A stretch of DNA of 64,000 nt from Pseudomonas fluorescens (lineage in GTDB: Bacteria; Pseudomonadota; Gammaproteobacteria; Pseudomonadales; Pseudomonadaceae). The stretch covers positions 62,001 to 126,000 of the forward strand of contig NZ_CABVII010000011.1 in NCBI RefSeq assembly GCF_902497995.1, given 5' to 3'. This document shows, one piece after another, positions 34,974 through 44,812 of the stretch (the first letter of the stretch is position 1; each line of letters opens with the position of its first letter). The translations under genes were made by a program, and so were the position numbers. The notes beneath the pieces were generated by a model that saw only the letters and a program-made list of their open reading frames with translations, was not told the DNA's origin and did no database searches.

Positions 34974-36233
34974 ATGAAACGTATTCCCTTGGTGTGGCAA
35001 ATCATTGCCGGGCTGTTGCTTGGCGTGCTCGTCGGTTGGTACTTCAATACTCATCCGCAATATCAATCATGGGTCAGTGCAGAAATCCTGAAACCACTCG
35101 GCGATATCTTTATCAAGATGATGAAGATGGTCGTTGTACCGATCGTGTTCTGTTGCATGATTCTTGGCATCGCAGGAGGTGGAGATAACAAGTCGTTTGG
35201 TCGTATGGGTATCAAGTCGCTGGGATACTTCTTTGCGATTACCGGCCTGGCCATTGTGATGGGATTGTGTTTCGCGAACATCTTCGAGCCTGGAGCGGGC
35301 ACTGATATTTCGGGCATTACGCACAGCGCTGCGTCTATCACCATGGAACCTTCGAAGGGCGCCCTCGTGATTGTGCAGAACATCGTCCCGGACAACGTTT
35401 TTGTGGCGATGTCGGAAGCGAAGCTGCTGTCGGTGCTGTTCTTCGCCGTATTGTTCGGCATGGCCTTGAACTCACTGCCGAGAGAGAAGAGCGCGCCAGT
35501 GGTCGCTGTGGTTCAGGGGATTTCTGATGCGATGTTCAAAGTCGTCTCGATCGTCATGGCATACGCACCGATAGGCGTGTTTGGCATGATCGGCGCTACC
35601 GTTGCGACCTTTGGCTTTGCCTCGCTGTTGCCCTTGCTCAAGCTGATTGGTGTGGTCTACCTGGCACTGATTGTCTTTGCGTTGGTGGTACTCGGCGCAA
35701 TTTGCTATCTGATCGGCGAGAACATTTTCAAGCTGATCAAATATTTTCGGAATGAGCTGATTCTTGCATTCTCGAGTGCCGCATCGGCAGCGGTTATGCC
35801 GCAGTTGATGAGCAAGCTGGAGAGCTATGGTGTCCCACGTCGGATCGTCAGTTTCGTTGTGCCGGTGGGCTATGCATTCAATCTGGATGGCGCGTCGATT
35901 TTCCTGGGCGTGGCGACTATTTTTGTTGCGCAACTTTATGGCATTGATCTGTCGCTTGCTCAGCAGATTTTGTTGGTGGTCACGATGGTGCTGACCTCCA
36001 AGGGTGCTGCCGGAGTACCTGGATTTGCCATCATTATCTTGTCTGCGACGTTGGCCTCTGCCGGTCTTCCATTGGAAGGGGTAGCACTGATCGCGGGCAT
36101 TTTCAGAATTATCGATAGTGGGACAACCACCCTGAATGTGCTGGGTAATGCCATCGCACCATTGGTTATCGCCAAATGGGAGAGGGCAGCCCTTGAGCCT
36201 TCACGGGTCCATTCGGTGACGCAAAGAATATAG
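34974..36233 (+). CDS. Dicarboxylate/amino-acid:cation symporter (DctA/GltP family)
   Basis: A 419-residue inner-membrane protein of the DAACS family. Signature segments are present: the re-entrant FSSAASAAVMPQLM (SSxxxxLP-like), PVGYAFNLDGASIFL, TSKGAAGVPG and RIIDSGTTTLNVLGN with the substrate-binding Asp/Arg-type positions. Such carriers import C4-dicarboxylates or acidic amino acids with Na+ or H+. It follows the VOC gene by 112 bases and may share its LysR control. Substrate cannot be decided from sequence alone. Confidence 0.85.
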   Translation: MKRIPLVWQIIAGLLLGVLVGWYFNTHPQYQSWVSAEILKPLGDIFIKMMKMVVVPIVFCCMILGIAGGGDNKSFGRMGIKSLGYFFAITGLAIVMGLCFANIFEPGAGTDISGITHSAASITMEPSKGALVIVQNIVPDNVFVAMSEAKLLSVLFFAVLFGMALNSLPREKSAPVVAVVQGISDAMFKVVSIVMAYAPIGVFGMIGATVATFGFASLLPLLKLIGVVYLALIVFALVVLGAICYLIGENIFKLIKYFRNELILAFSSAASAAVMPQLMSKLESYGVPRRIVSFVVPVGYAFNLDGASIFLGVATIFVAQLYGIDLSLAQQILLVVTMVLTSKGAAGVPGFAIIILSATLASAGLPLEGVALIAGIFRIIDSGTTTLNVLGNAIAPLVIAKWERAALEPSRVHSVTQRI

Positions 36234-36297
36234 CAATCCATGAGGAGGCGTCCGACAGGAGCGGTTCAGTCATTTCATCAGATGACGGAGAGAGTTG

Positions 36298-36314
36298 CTA
36301 GACGACCGGTCTAG
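36298..36314. promoter_or_regulatory. NemR-type operator, copy 1
   Basis: CTAGACGACCGGTCTAG, an interrupted palindrome (TAGAC...GTCTA) just upstream of the TetR gene, identical to the copy before the flavin reductase gene. It resembles the NemR box known from E. coli. Autoregulation is the natural inference. Confidence 0.75.
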
Positions 36315-36337
36315 TTTTTGTATAGGATGCCTTCCCC

Positions 36338-36919
36338 ATGAAGAAACCTATCCAAGACATGCGACAGCACATTATCGATGTGGCCAGGTCGCTGATGACC
36401 AATAAGGGCTACACCGCCGTCGGTCTGTCGCAAGTGCTGACAACGGCTGGTGTGCCCAAAGGGTCGTTCTATCACTACTTCCGTTCGAAAGAGGAGTTCG
36501 GCCAGGCGCTGCTCGAGGAGTACTTTCAGGAGTACATCGGGCGTGTCGACATTGTCATGGCTGCAGAAGGAACCGGAGCCGAACGGCTGCTGGGCTATCT
36601 GCACTACTGGGCAAAGACGCAAGCGTTCGATCATCCCGAGGAGAAATGCCTGGTGGTTAAACTGGGCGCTGAGGTCTGCGACTTGTCGGAAGACATGCGC
36701 ACGGTGCTGGAAGAAGGCACCGCGCTGATCATCCAGCGGATCACGCGTTGTGTTGAGCAGGGCATGGCCGACGGTTCCATCTCGCAGACCCAGGACGCGC
36801 TGACATTATCCGAATCGCTGTATCAGCTATGGCTTGGCGCCTCGCTGTTGGTCAAGGTCAATAAGACCACGGCTCCCTTTGAAACCGCACTGATCACAAG
36901 TAAACGCCTGCTGGCCTAG
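36338..36919 (+). CDS. nemR: TetR-family repressor, NemR-like
   Basis: A 193-residue TetR protein: helix-turn-helix at about 25-48 (YTAVGLSQVLTTAGVPKGSF, then YHYFRSKEEFGQALL). The segment EEKCLVVKLGAEVCDLSE carries a Cys at the position equivalent to the redox-sensing Cys106 of E. coli NemR, which responds to electrophiles and hypochlorous acid. It is followed by a flavin-dependent ene-reductase gene, the nemR-nemA arrangement, and identical operators precede both genes. The same logic, derepression by reactive aldehydes or quinones, is inferred. Confidence 0.75.
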   Translation: MKKPIQDMRQHIIDVARSLMTNKGYTAVGLSQVLTTAGVPKGSFYHYFRSKEEFGQALLEEYFQEYIGRVDIVMAAEGTGAERLLGYLHYWAKTQAFDHPEEKCLVVKLGAEVCDLSEDMRTVLEEGTALIIQRITRCVEQGMADGSISQTQDALTLSESLYQLWLGASLLVKVNKTTAPFETALITSKRLLA

Positions 36920-36941
36920 GGGCTTTTTTTTAACAGTCTTC

Positions 36942-36958
36942 CTAGACGACCGGTCTAG
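36942..36958. promoter_or_regulatory. NemR-type operator, copy 2
   Basis: A second exact copy of CTAGACGACCGGTCTAG, between the TetR gene and the ene-reductase gene, after a T-tract that may end the regulator transcript. It suggests the reductase has its own repressed promoter rather than relying only on read-through. Confidence 0.75.
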
Positions 36959-36975
36959 TAGTCGAGGTATTCAGC

Positions 36976-38085
36976 ATGATTGATAGCAGTCATAACACCG
37001 ACCTTTTCTCCCCCGCGCAGATGGGCGCCTTGCAACTGGCTAATCGTATCGTCATGGCTCCGGTGACACGTAGCCGGGTGGCAGAAGATGGGGTGCCGAA
37101 TGAACTGCACGCCACCTATTACGCCCAGCGTGCAGGCGCAGGCTTGATCATCGCCGAGGCCACGAACATTTCCGCCCAAGGGCGCGGTTACGCGATGACG
37201 CCGGGGATCTGGTCGGAAGAACAGGTGGCAGGCTGGAAAAAAGTCACCGACGCGGTGCACGCGGCAGGCGGCAAAATCGTCAGCCAACTATGGCACGTGG
37301 GGCGCTTTTCCAGCGTCGAGTTACAGCCGAACGGCGAGCCGCCGGTGGCTCCCTCGGCAATCAAGGCCGAAGGTACCACCTACACCAACAATGGCATGGT
37401 CGAAGTGTCCATGCCTCGGGCGCTTCAGACTTCAGAGATCCCGGGGATCATCGAGCAGTACAGGCATGCGGCAGAAAATGCCAAGCGAGCCGGTTTTGAT
37501 GGTGTGGAAGTCCATTCTGCCAACAGCTATCTGCTCGACCAGTTCTTGCGTGATTCCACCAACCAGCGCACTGACCAGTACGGCGGCTCCATCGAGAACC
37601 GGACGCGGCTGACGCTTGAAGTCACCGAAGCAGTGGTAGCGATCTGGGGCAGTGACCGGGTCGGTATCCGCCTGTCACCGGTGACGCCTGATGCAGGCAA
37701 TACGCCCCCTGACAGCAACGTCATGGCGACCTACGGCTACCTGATTCAGCAGCTGAACAGATTCAACCTGGCCTATCTGCACTTCGTCGAGGGCGCAACC
37801 GCCACTTCTCGCACCGTTCCTGAAGGAGTGGATCTGGACTCGCTGAGTGCGCAGTTCGAAGGGCCGTTCGTTGGTAACAACAATTATGACTTGGATATGG
37901 CGCTGGAACGCCGGGCGCAAGGCCGGATTGACGCTGTAGCGTTTGGCCGTTTGTTCATCGCCAACCCAGACCTTGTAGAGCGGCTGCGTCTTGGTGCGGA
38001 ACTTACCATCGCGCCACGTGAGAGTTACTACGGCGGAGGCGCCAAGGGCTACACCGATTGGCCAACCGGCAACTTCAACGAATGA
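36976..38085 (+). CDS. nemA: Old-yellow-enzyme ene-reductase (N-ethylmaleimide reductase type)
   Basis: A 369-residue FMN-dependent TIM-barrel enzyme. FMN and substrate positions are recognisable: IVMAPVTRSR, the active-site pair in VEVHSANSYLLDQFL (HxxN), and TDQYGGSIENRTRL. These enzymes reduce activated C=C bonds, maleimides, nitrate esters and quinones with NAD(P)H and detoxify electrophiles. It is controlled by the adjacent NemR-like repressor through the operator at 36942. It is full length; its stop abuts a fragment of a dehydrogenase gene. Confidence 0.85.
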   Translation: MIDSSHNTDLFSPAQMGALQLANRIVMAPVTRSRVAEDGVPNELHATYYAQRAGAGLIIAEATNISAQGRGYAMTPGIWSEEQVAGWKKVTDAVHAAGGKIVSQLWHVGRFSSVELQPNGEPPVAPSAIKAEGTTYTNNGMVEVSMPRALQTSEIPGIIEQYRHAAENAKRAGFDGVEVHSANSYLLDQFLRDSTNQRTDQYGGSIENRTRLTLEVTEAVVAIWGSDRVGIRLSPVTPDAGNTPPDSNVMATYGYLIQQLNRFNLAYLHFVEGATATSRTVPEGVDLDSLSAQFEGPFVGNNNYDLDMALERRAQGRIDAVAFGRLFIANPDLVERLRLGAELTIAPRESYYGGGAKGYTDWPTGNFNE

Positions 38086-38214
38086 GTGCAGCATGGCATT
38101 CGCGTCAACACAGTCAGCCCGGGCGTCATCAATACCGGTTGGGCAGACAAGGTCAGCGATCCAGTGGGGCGCAAGGCTGCTCAGGAGCTGAACCGGATTG
38201 CCATTGCGCTTTGA
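38086..38214 (+). pseudogene. 3' fragment of a short-chain dehydrogenase gene
   Basis: Immediately after the ene-reductase stop, in frame, 42 codons encode the post-catalytic part of an SDR (HGIRVNTVSPGVINTGWADK). The Rossmann core and the YxxxK site are missing. It ends in a TGA overlapping the ATG of the next fragment. It is a deletion scar. Confidence 0.75.
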
Positions 38215-38501
38215 TGAAGCCCGCGTTCAACGAGCAGGCCACCATGTTTGGCGTCGACAGCGACAAGCTCGTCGGCGGCGCGATCCAGAATCTGTACGAC
38301 GTCATCGACAACTCGTTCCGCCCATCCCCCGAAGCCAAAGCCGCGATCGTTCGCATCGACATCGTGGGCACTGCCGCCAGTGCTCGGGTCGATACCGACA
38401 ACGTTTCGGGATTTCGTTTCACCGACTTCTTCAACCTACTGAAGGTAGAAGGCAAGTGGACGATTGTCAGCAAGATTTACCACACCCACCCGAGCGCTTG
38501 A
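38214..38501 (+). pseudogene. 5'-truncated NTF2-like (SnoaL-type) gene
   Basis: A 95-codon frame aligned with the downstream NTF2-like protein from about its residue 40 onward (FNEQATMFGVDSDKLVGGAI versus FHKDAVMYGFTNGELLGGPI), to the end. The first ~45 residues, which form the N-terminal helices, are missing, and the ATG overlaps the SDR stop. It might be translated but would not fold as a normal cone-shaped NTF2 domain. Confidence 0.65.
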
Positions 38502-38560
38502 CCCCTCGAATGCATCTGGCGAGGTGTGCTGTACCTCGTCCTCACTGAAAGGAGAGAACC

Positions 38561-38947
38561 ATGTCAAAGAACATCAAGGCAGTACCAACCTCCGAGTACA
38601 ACGCTGTCATCGCTACCGCCAATCAGTACGTTGAAGGCCTGCGGGTGGGTAGCGCAGAAGGCGTTGCGCAAGCCTTCCATAAAGACGCGGTGATGTATGG
38701 CTTCACCAATGGCGAGCTACTTGGCGGCCCGATCCAGAATCTATTTGATTTCGTTCGGAAGAACGGCAATGCCCCCGAAATCACAACCCGACTCGACGTA
38801 TTGGCGATCACGCCGACGACAGCTGTTGTGCGTGTGGATATGGAGAAGGATGCGATCGGCGCTGATTACAACGACTACCTCACCCTGATCAAAATTGACG
38901 GTACCTGGAAGGTCATAGCCAAGGTTTATCACCAATTCGAAGGTTGA
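38561..38947 (+). CDS. NTF2-like / putative lumazine-binding family protein
   Basis: A 128-residue intact single NTF2-like domain (YNAVIATANQYVEGLRVGS at the start, WKVIAKVYHQFE at the end), preceded by AGGAGAG. Relatives are annotated as nuclear transport factor 2 family or putative lumazine-binding proteins and often accompany dehydrogenases or ene-reductases. No catalytic residues can be named. It is the last intact gene of the insertion before the right repeat copy. Confidence 0.7.
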   Translation: MSKNIKAVPTSEYNAVIATANQYVEGLRVGSAEGVAQAFHKDAVMYGFTNGELLGGPIQNLFDFVRKNGNAPEITTRLDVLAITPTTAVVRVDMEKDAIGADYNDYLTLIKIDGTWKVIAKVYHQFEG

Positions 38948-39104
38948 GCATCCTCCGATCCCGGTGGGCACAACAATGCGGCGCGCTGAATCGGAAGACG
39001 CATTTCGGCGCGTTGATTGCGGTTGGGTGAGCGAGCACTGGTAGTTGTGCTGGGCCTGGTGGGGAGACCAAAGTGTTGCTCAATCAAAGCGGCGATCAAC
39101 TCGT

Positions 39105-40612
<1,508 letters not shown>

Positions 40613-40789
40613 ATCGACCCGGACACCCTGGTCGGCGAACTCGGCGAACTCGGCGAGATGGCCGCTGAAGTGCTGTTGCGCCGGATCGCCACACCGGCCA
40701 TGGCCATCGATCAACGGATCGTGACGCCCAGTATTGTCCTGCGCGAATCGACTGCGCCGCTGGCCGGTGTGTTTGCCCAGTGCTGTTGA
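40613..40789 (+). pseudogene. rbsR: 3' stump of a LacI-type regulator (rbsR)
   Basis: About 58 codons encode the C-terminal end of a LacI-family protein (LGEMAAEVLLRRI, then VTPSIVLRESTAPL), the typical tail of RbsR next to ribokinase. The DNA-binding and most of the sugar-binding domain are gone. In related pseudomonads, rbsBAC, rbsR, rbsK and a nucleoside hydrolase form one operon; here only the stump, rbsK and the hydrolase remain. Confidence 0.75.
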
Positions 40790-40880
40790 ATGGAAAGCCG
40801 TTGAATGGAAAACCGCTGAATGGGAAGCTGCTGAATCCAAAGAACCGTTGAACCAAAAGCTTCGCTGAAACCGAATGGAT
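40785..40880. repeat. Imperfect 15-bp tandem repeat before rbsK
   Basis: Five to six degenerate copies of a unit like GTTGAATGGAAAACC (period 15, later 17) run from the end of the rbsR stump to just before rbsK. Each copy contains a TGA. It looks like a slippage-prone minisatellite placed in the rbsK leader. Confidence 0.7.
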
Positions 40881-40892
40881 GAGTAGTGACGT

Positions 40893-41801
40893 ATGCCAGC
40901 AAACGTAGTGGTAATAGGCAGCCTGAACATGGACCTGGTAACTCGGGCGCCGCGGCTGCCCCGTGGTGGTGAAACGCTGATAGGCACGTCGTTTGCCACG
41001 GTCTGCGGCGGCAAGGGCGCGAATCAGGCGGTGGCCGCGGCTCGGCTGGGCGCGCAGGTGTCGATGGTCGGTTGCGTGGGCAGCGACGCCTATGGCGAAC
41101 AGCTGCGCGCGGCGCTGTTGGCCGAGCAGATCGATTGCCAGGCGGTCAGCGTGGTTGACGATTGCAGCGGCGTGGCGTTGATCGTGGTCGACGACAACAG
41201 TCAGAACGCGATCGTGATCGTCGCGGGTGCCAACGGCGCGCTGACGCCAGAAGTGATCGACCGTTTCGACGCGGTGTTGCAGGCGGCGGATGTGATCATC
41301 TGTCAGCTGGAAGTGCCGGATGCCACGGTCGGCCATGCGCTCAAGCGCGGCCGTGAGATGGGCAAGACCATGATCCTCAACCCGGCACCAGCCAGTCGCC
41401 CCCTGCCGGCGGACTGGTACGCGGCCATCGATTACCTGATTCCCAACGAAAGCGAGGCCTCGGTCTTGAGCGGTTTGCCAGTGGATTCCCTGGACGCCGC
41501 CGAAACCGCCGCCAGCCGCTTGATCGCCCTGGGCGCCGGCAAAGTGATCATCACCCTCGGTGCCCAAGGCTCGCTGTTTGCCAACGGCACAGGCTTCGAA
41601 CATTTTCCGGCGCCACAGGTAAAGGCTGTCGATACCACGGCGGCCGGCGATACCTTCGTCGGTGGTTTCGCCGCAGCACTTGCGGCCGGCAACAGCGAAG
41701 CCGAGGCGATCCGTTTTGGCCAGGTCGCTGCGGCGCTGTCGGTGACCCGTGCCGGCGCGCAACCGTCGATACCCACCTTGTCCGAAGTACAGGCCCGATG
41801 A
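40893..41801 (+). CDS. rbsK: Ribokinase
   Basis: A 302-residue PfkB-family kinase. Signature 1 is GGKGANQAVAAARLG and signature 2 is DTTAAGDTFVGGFAAAL with the catalytic Asp; the N-terminal GSLNMDLV is typical. It phosphorylates ribose to ribose 5-phosphate in the cytosol. It overlaps the nucleoside hydrolase by 4 bases, pairing ribose release with ribose phosphorylation. Because the rbs transporter is missing next to it, its ribose probably comes from nucleosides. Confidence 0.9.
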   Translation: MPANVVVIGSLNMDLVTRAPRLPRGGETLIGTSFATVCGGKGANQAVAAARLGAQVSMVGCVGSDAYGEQLRAALLAEQIDCQAVSVVDDCSGVALIVVDDNSQNAIVIVAGANGALTPEVIDRFDAVLQAADVIICQLEVPDATVGHALKRGREMGKTMILNPAPASRPLPADWYAAIDYLIPNESEASVLSGLPVDSLDAAETAASRLIALGAGKVIITLGAQGSLFANGTGFEHFPAPQVKAVDTTAAGDTFVGGFAAALAAGNSEAEAIRFGQVAAALSVTRAGAQPSIPTLSEVQAR

Positions 41802-42766
41802 CCGCTACAAGCGCCCAGGCGGCGCAAAAGATCGACCTGATCATCGACACCGACCCGGGTGCCGACGACGTGGTGGCCTTGCTGTTTGCCCTGGCGTCGC
41901 CGCAAGAACTGAATGTCCGTGCGTTGACCACCGTCTCCGGCAATGTTCGCCTGGACAAGACTTCGCGCAATGCGCGGCTGGCCCGCGAGTGGGCAGGGCG
42001 CGAGGAGGTGCCGGTGTATGCGGGCGCGCCGAAACCGCTGATGCGCACGCCGATCTACGCCGAGAACATCCATGGCGAGGAAGGCTTGTCGGGTGTCGCC
42101 GTGCACGAGCCGAAGGCGGGCCTGACCCAGGGCAACGCGGTCAACTACCTGATCGATACCTTGAAGGTCGCCCAGCCCCACAGCATCACCATCGCCATGC
42201 TCGGTCCGCAGACCAACCTGGCGCTGGCCCTGATCCAGGCGCCTGAAATCGTTCGGGGCATCAAGGAAGTGGTGATCATGGGCGGGGCGCACTTCAACGG
42301 CGGCAATATCACGCCGGTGGCCGAGTTCAACCTGTTCGCCGACCCGCAGGCAGCCGAAGTGGTGCTCAAGAGTGGCGTGAAGCTGACCTACCTGCCGCTG
42401 GACGTGACCCACAAGATCCTCACCAGCGAGGCACGCCTGAAGCAGATCGCGGCGATCAACAACAATGCCGGCAAGCTGGTGAGCAATATTCTCAATGAGT
42501 ACGTCAAAGGCGACATGGAGCACTACGGCCTTGCGGGTGGCCCGGTGCATGACGCCACGGTGATCGCCTACCTGCTCAAGCCAGAGCTGTTCACGGGGCG
42601 TTCGGTCAACGTGGTGGTCGATAGTCGCGAAGGCCCGACCTTCGGCCAGACCATCGTCGACTGGTATGACGGCCTGGGTGCGCCAAAGAATGCCTTCTGG
42701 GTCGAAAACGGCGACGCCCAAGGCTTCTTTGACCTGCTGACCGAACGCCTGGCACGTCTGAAGTAA
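41798..42766 (+). CDS. Inosine-uridine-type nucleoside hydrolase
   Basis: A 322-residue enzyme with the metal-binding motif IIDTDPGADDV near the N terminus, MGGAHFNGGN and the C-terminal VHDATVIAYL with the catalytic His and Asp. It hydrolyses N-glycosidic bonds of ribonucleosides to base and ribose. Translationally coupled to ribokinase by an ATGA overlap. The N terminus could be read as a weak signal, but I regard it as cytosolic. A hairpin terminator follows at 42775. Confidence 0.9.
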   Translation: MTATSAQAAQKIDLIIDTDPGADDVVALLFALASPQELNVRALTTVSGNVRLDKTSRNARLAREWAGREEVPVYAGAPKPLMRTPIYAENIHGEEGLSGVAVHEPKAGLTQGNAVNYLIDTLKVAQPHSITIAMLGPQTNLALALIQAPEIVRGIKEVVIMGGAHFNGGNITPVAEFNLFADPQAAEVVLKSGVKLTYLPLDVTHKILTSEARLKQIAAINNNAGKLVSNILNEYVKGDMEHYGLAGGPVHDATVIAYLLKPELFTGRSVNVVVDSREGPTFGQTIVDWYDGLGAPKNAFWVENGDAQGFFDLLTERLARLK

Positions 42767-42774
42767 GCTGCCGG

Positions 42775-42795
42775 CCCGCAGGTGCAGCCTGCGGG
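42775..42795. terminator. Hairpin between convergent genes
   Basis: CCCGCAGG-TGCAG-CCTGCGGG, an 8-bp perfect stem between the nucleoside hydrolase and the convergent small gene, followed by TCTTAT. Confidence 0.6.
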
Positions 42796-42797
42796 TC

Positions 42798-43010
42798 TTA
42801 TCGCCGTTTTGTCTGCGCAATAACCACGTGATTTGCCGTGTACTTCTCGAAAATCTGCGCAATGAATGACTGGGCTGCATCCGTTCCCAGTTCCTTGACC
42901 AGAAGATCGATACTGATGATTGCCAATTCTTCCGGGCTGCCGGGGCTGTAGGAGCTATGACCTTGCGACCACTTGGCTTTGATGTCGGCGTCGATACTTA
43001 TGGTGGTCAT
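42798..43010 (-). CDS. Small conserved hypothetical protein
   Basis: About 70 residues from the ATG at 43010, chosen because homology-like composition begins with MTTISIDADIKAKWSQGHSS and upstream codons look non-coding. No known domain. It has no signal peptide or membrane segment. It is divergent from the next small gene. Function unknown. Confidence 0.5.
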   Translation of the reverse strand: MTTISIDADIKAKWSQGHSSYSPGSPEELAIISIDLLVKELGTDAAQSFIAQIFEKYTANHVVIAQTKRR

Positions 43011-43142
43011 GAGGGGGCTCGTGAAGTCGGGAAAGTCTGAGTGTGGAGTTAACCATTTTGCGCGACATTTGGCACTCCGACTTAGGCATGAGTGTGGGGC
43101 TATGCGACACTTGGCCTTTGATGGATTTTCAAGGACCGTGCT

Positions 43143-43448
43143 GTGCAGATCGATTTGAACACCCCTGACGGCTTGACCCTTGAAGCGGTGCGCCAGCTGC
43201 TGGCCTCTGCCAGCGATGATGAGCACACGCAACTGCGGGTGACCAAGGGCGGCATCGCCTACATTTCGTCGGGCGTCGTGGGTGGAACCGATATCGACGG
43301 ACTATTGTTTCGCCTGGAAACCTGGGCCAAGGGCTCCGGTTATGTCGGGCGTGTCGCGGCCAGCGACGAGGTCTGGGTCATGCAGATCTTCAATGCGCTG
43401 AAAGAGAACTGGCCCAATCCGCCATTCGATTACATCGATGTCTATTGA
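43143..43448 (+). CDS. Conserved hypothetical protein, GTG start
   Basis: A 101-residue soluble protein starting at GTG 43143 (VQIDLNTPDGLTLEAVRQLL). It contains a GGIAYISSGVVGGTDIDG glycine-rich loop and an aromatic C terminus (WPNPPFDYIDVY). I do not recognise the family; it resembles small proteins kept at this locus in pseudomonads. Confidence 0.55.
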   Translation: MQIDLNTPDGLTLEAVRQLLASASDDEHTQLRVTKGGIAYISSGVVGGTDIDGLLFRLETWAKGSGYVGRVAASDEVWVMQIFNALKENWPNPPFDYIDVY

Positions 43449-43613
43449 GCGTTGCTCATATTCAGTCATGATTGCGCGGTGGACAGCCGGGGATGATCAG
43501 GCAAACTCGCCGCTTTTCATGATCGAGGGCAGGGTGCTAGTACATCCTGGGAAACCAAACGCCAGATTGGCGGTCGCACGATCTCAGCTCAACTATTGAA
43601 AAAAGGAGGCTTC

Positions 43614-43934
43614 ATGCCTTGGAAGCTCGCGTCATTGGGTACTTTGCTGGCCGCTGCCATGTTGGCCGGTTGCAGCACTACCTCCACCGAGTCGACAACA
43701 GACCCTGTCACGACCACTGACACGGGGCACAGCCGTTGTGAGGCAAAAGCTGCCGAATTCACCATTGGCAAAAAGGCTTCGCCCGAACTGCTGGAGCAGG
43801 CGCGTACCCGTGCAGGCGCACAGAACGCACGGTTCCTCCTGCCCACCGACATGGTGACGCTGGAGTACCGCTCCGATCGCCTGAACCTGAACACCGATGC
43901 CAGCCGGGTGGTCACCCGCGTCAACTGCGGCTGA
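43614..43934 (+). CDS. I78-family peptidase-inhibitor-like lipoprotein
   Basis: A 106-residue protein from the ATG at 43614, which has a perfect AGGAGG six bases upstream. A lipobox LAGC ends the signal peptide, then a Thr/Ser-rich linker precedes a small domain with RAGAQNARFLLPTDMVTLEYRSDRLNL, in pieces, the I78 (Elastase inhibitor AFLEI) pattern. It is expected to be lipid-anchored facing the periplasm. A bidirectional terminator follows. Confidence 0.75.
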   Translation: MPWKLASLGTLLAAAMLAGCSTTSTESTTDPVTTTDTGHSRCEAKAAEFTIGKKASPELLEQARTRAGAQNARFLLPTDMVTLEYRSDRLNLNTDASRVVTRVNCG

Positions 43935-43958
43935 TCGCTTCACGTTGGTTTCGCCCAT

Positions 43959-43990
43959 AAAAAACCCCGTCACATGGACGGGGTTTTTTT
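43959..43990. terminator. Bidirectional Rho-independent terminator
   Basis: AAAAACCCCGTC-ACATG-GACGGGGTTTTTTT, a textbook A-tract/stem/T-tract terminator serving the lipoprotein gene and the convergent cold-shock gene. Confidence 0.9.
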
Positions 43991-44004
43991 AGTGCGCCAG
44001 AAAC

Positions 44005-44217
44005 TTACTCTGGGCGGACTTGTGCAGCTTGCATACCCTTTTGGCCTTTCTCAGCCACGAAGGAAACGGTCTGGCCTTCTTTCAGGCTTTTGAAACCGTC
44101 GCTTTCGATAGCTTTGAAGTGTACGAACAGGTCGTCACCGCCACCTTGAGGAGTGATGAAGCCGAAGCCTTTTTCATCGTTGAACCATTTAACGGTGCCG
44201 GTTTGGCGATTAGACAT
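44005..44217 (-). CDS. Cold-shock protein (CspA family)
   Basis: A 70-residue single cold-shock domain from the ATG at 44217 ([20 protein letters not shown]), with the RNP1-like KGFGFI and RNP2-like DLFVHF motifs. It binds single-stranded RNA/DNA as an RNA chaperone. The upstream ~120 bases before the next hairpins form a long leader, as is usual for csp genes. It ends at a strong terminator. Several csp paralogs exist in pseudomonads, so a symbol is not assigned. Confidence 0.9.
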   Translation of the reverse strand: MSNRQTGTVKWFNDEKGFGFITPQGGGDDLFVHFKAIESDGFKSLKEGQTVSFVAEKGQKGMQAAQVRPE

Positions 44218-44509
44218 GGTGTATCTCCAAGAAACATATATTTTCAGTAGTACTGTGCTGCTCAGGCCAACTGGGCACACCGGGGTATCATAGTCGAAAT
44301 GTTCGCTTTGGGAGCCCCCCGGACGTGCTGTTTGTCCTACAGTCACCCTTTCTTTGTTGCTTTGTAGGGCTGAAGGCCCCGGTTTTAAAGGCTTTCAGCC
44401 GAAAGTAAAGACGGAAAAAAAAGCTGTAGAACCTGGATAAATTGTAGGAGAAAGCGCTTTTCAGCGGCTTTTCTCCGTCGATTGGGCCCCTGAAAGCCCT
44501 GAGTCAGGC
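44218..44509. other. Cold-shock gene leader and intergenic hairpin
   Basis: Contains the csp promoter/leader and, at about 44443-44478, an imperfect inverted repeat GGAGAAAGC...GCTTTTCTCC that may terminate the minus-strand gene at 44510. No ORF. Confidence 0.4.
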
Positions 44510-44812
44510 TTACTTTTTCGCCTCGGGCTTGGCCTTGCACGAAGCGATTTGCGTAAGTGCTTTCTGTTTAAGGGCATCACTGGCCGTGTTGTCCATCAAG
44601 GCCTGGAGGTCGCTGGCCGGGTACGATTTGATCGCATCGGCCCCGCAGGCGCAGTGAGATTTGGCTGCAGGCGCGCCGATCTGCGGGGTGGCTGCCTGGG
44701 TGCACTGAGCCATGTATTTTTCGCGCTCGCCCTTTGGCCAGTCGGCATGGGCGGCCAGTGGCAGCAGCAGGACGATGGGGGCGACGACTGCGAACAAACG
44801 ATTCAGACGCAT
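44510..44812 (-). CDS. Small secreted hypothetical protein
   Basis: A 100-residue protein from the ATG at 44812 (MRLNRLFAVVAPIVLLLPLA), with a clear signal peptide cut after AHA. The mature part has four Cys (YMAQCTQ, HCACGAD, IASCKAK) in a helical context, which suggests disulfides or a small metal/haem-free fold. Conserved upstream of thrS in pseudomonads; function unknown. Confidence 0.65.
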   Translation of the reverse strand: MRLNRLFAVVAPIVLLLPLAAHADWPKGEREKYMAQCTQAATPQIGAPAAKSHCACGADAIKSYPASDLQALMDNTASDALKQKALTQIASCKAKPEAKK

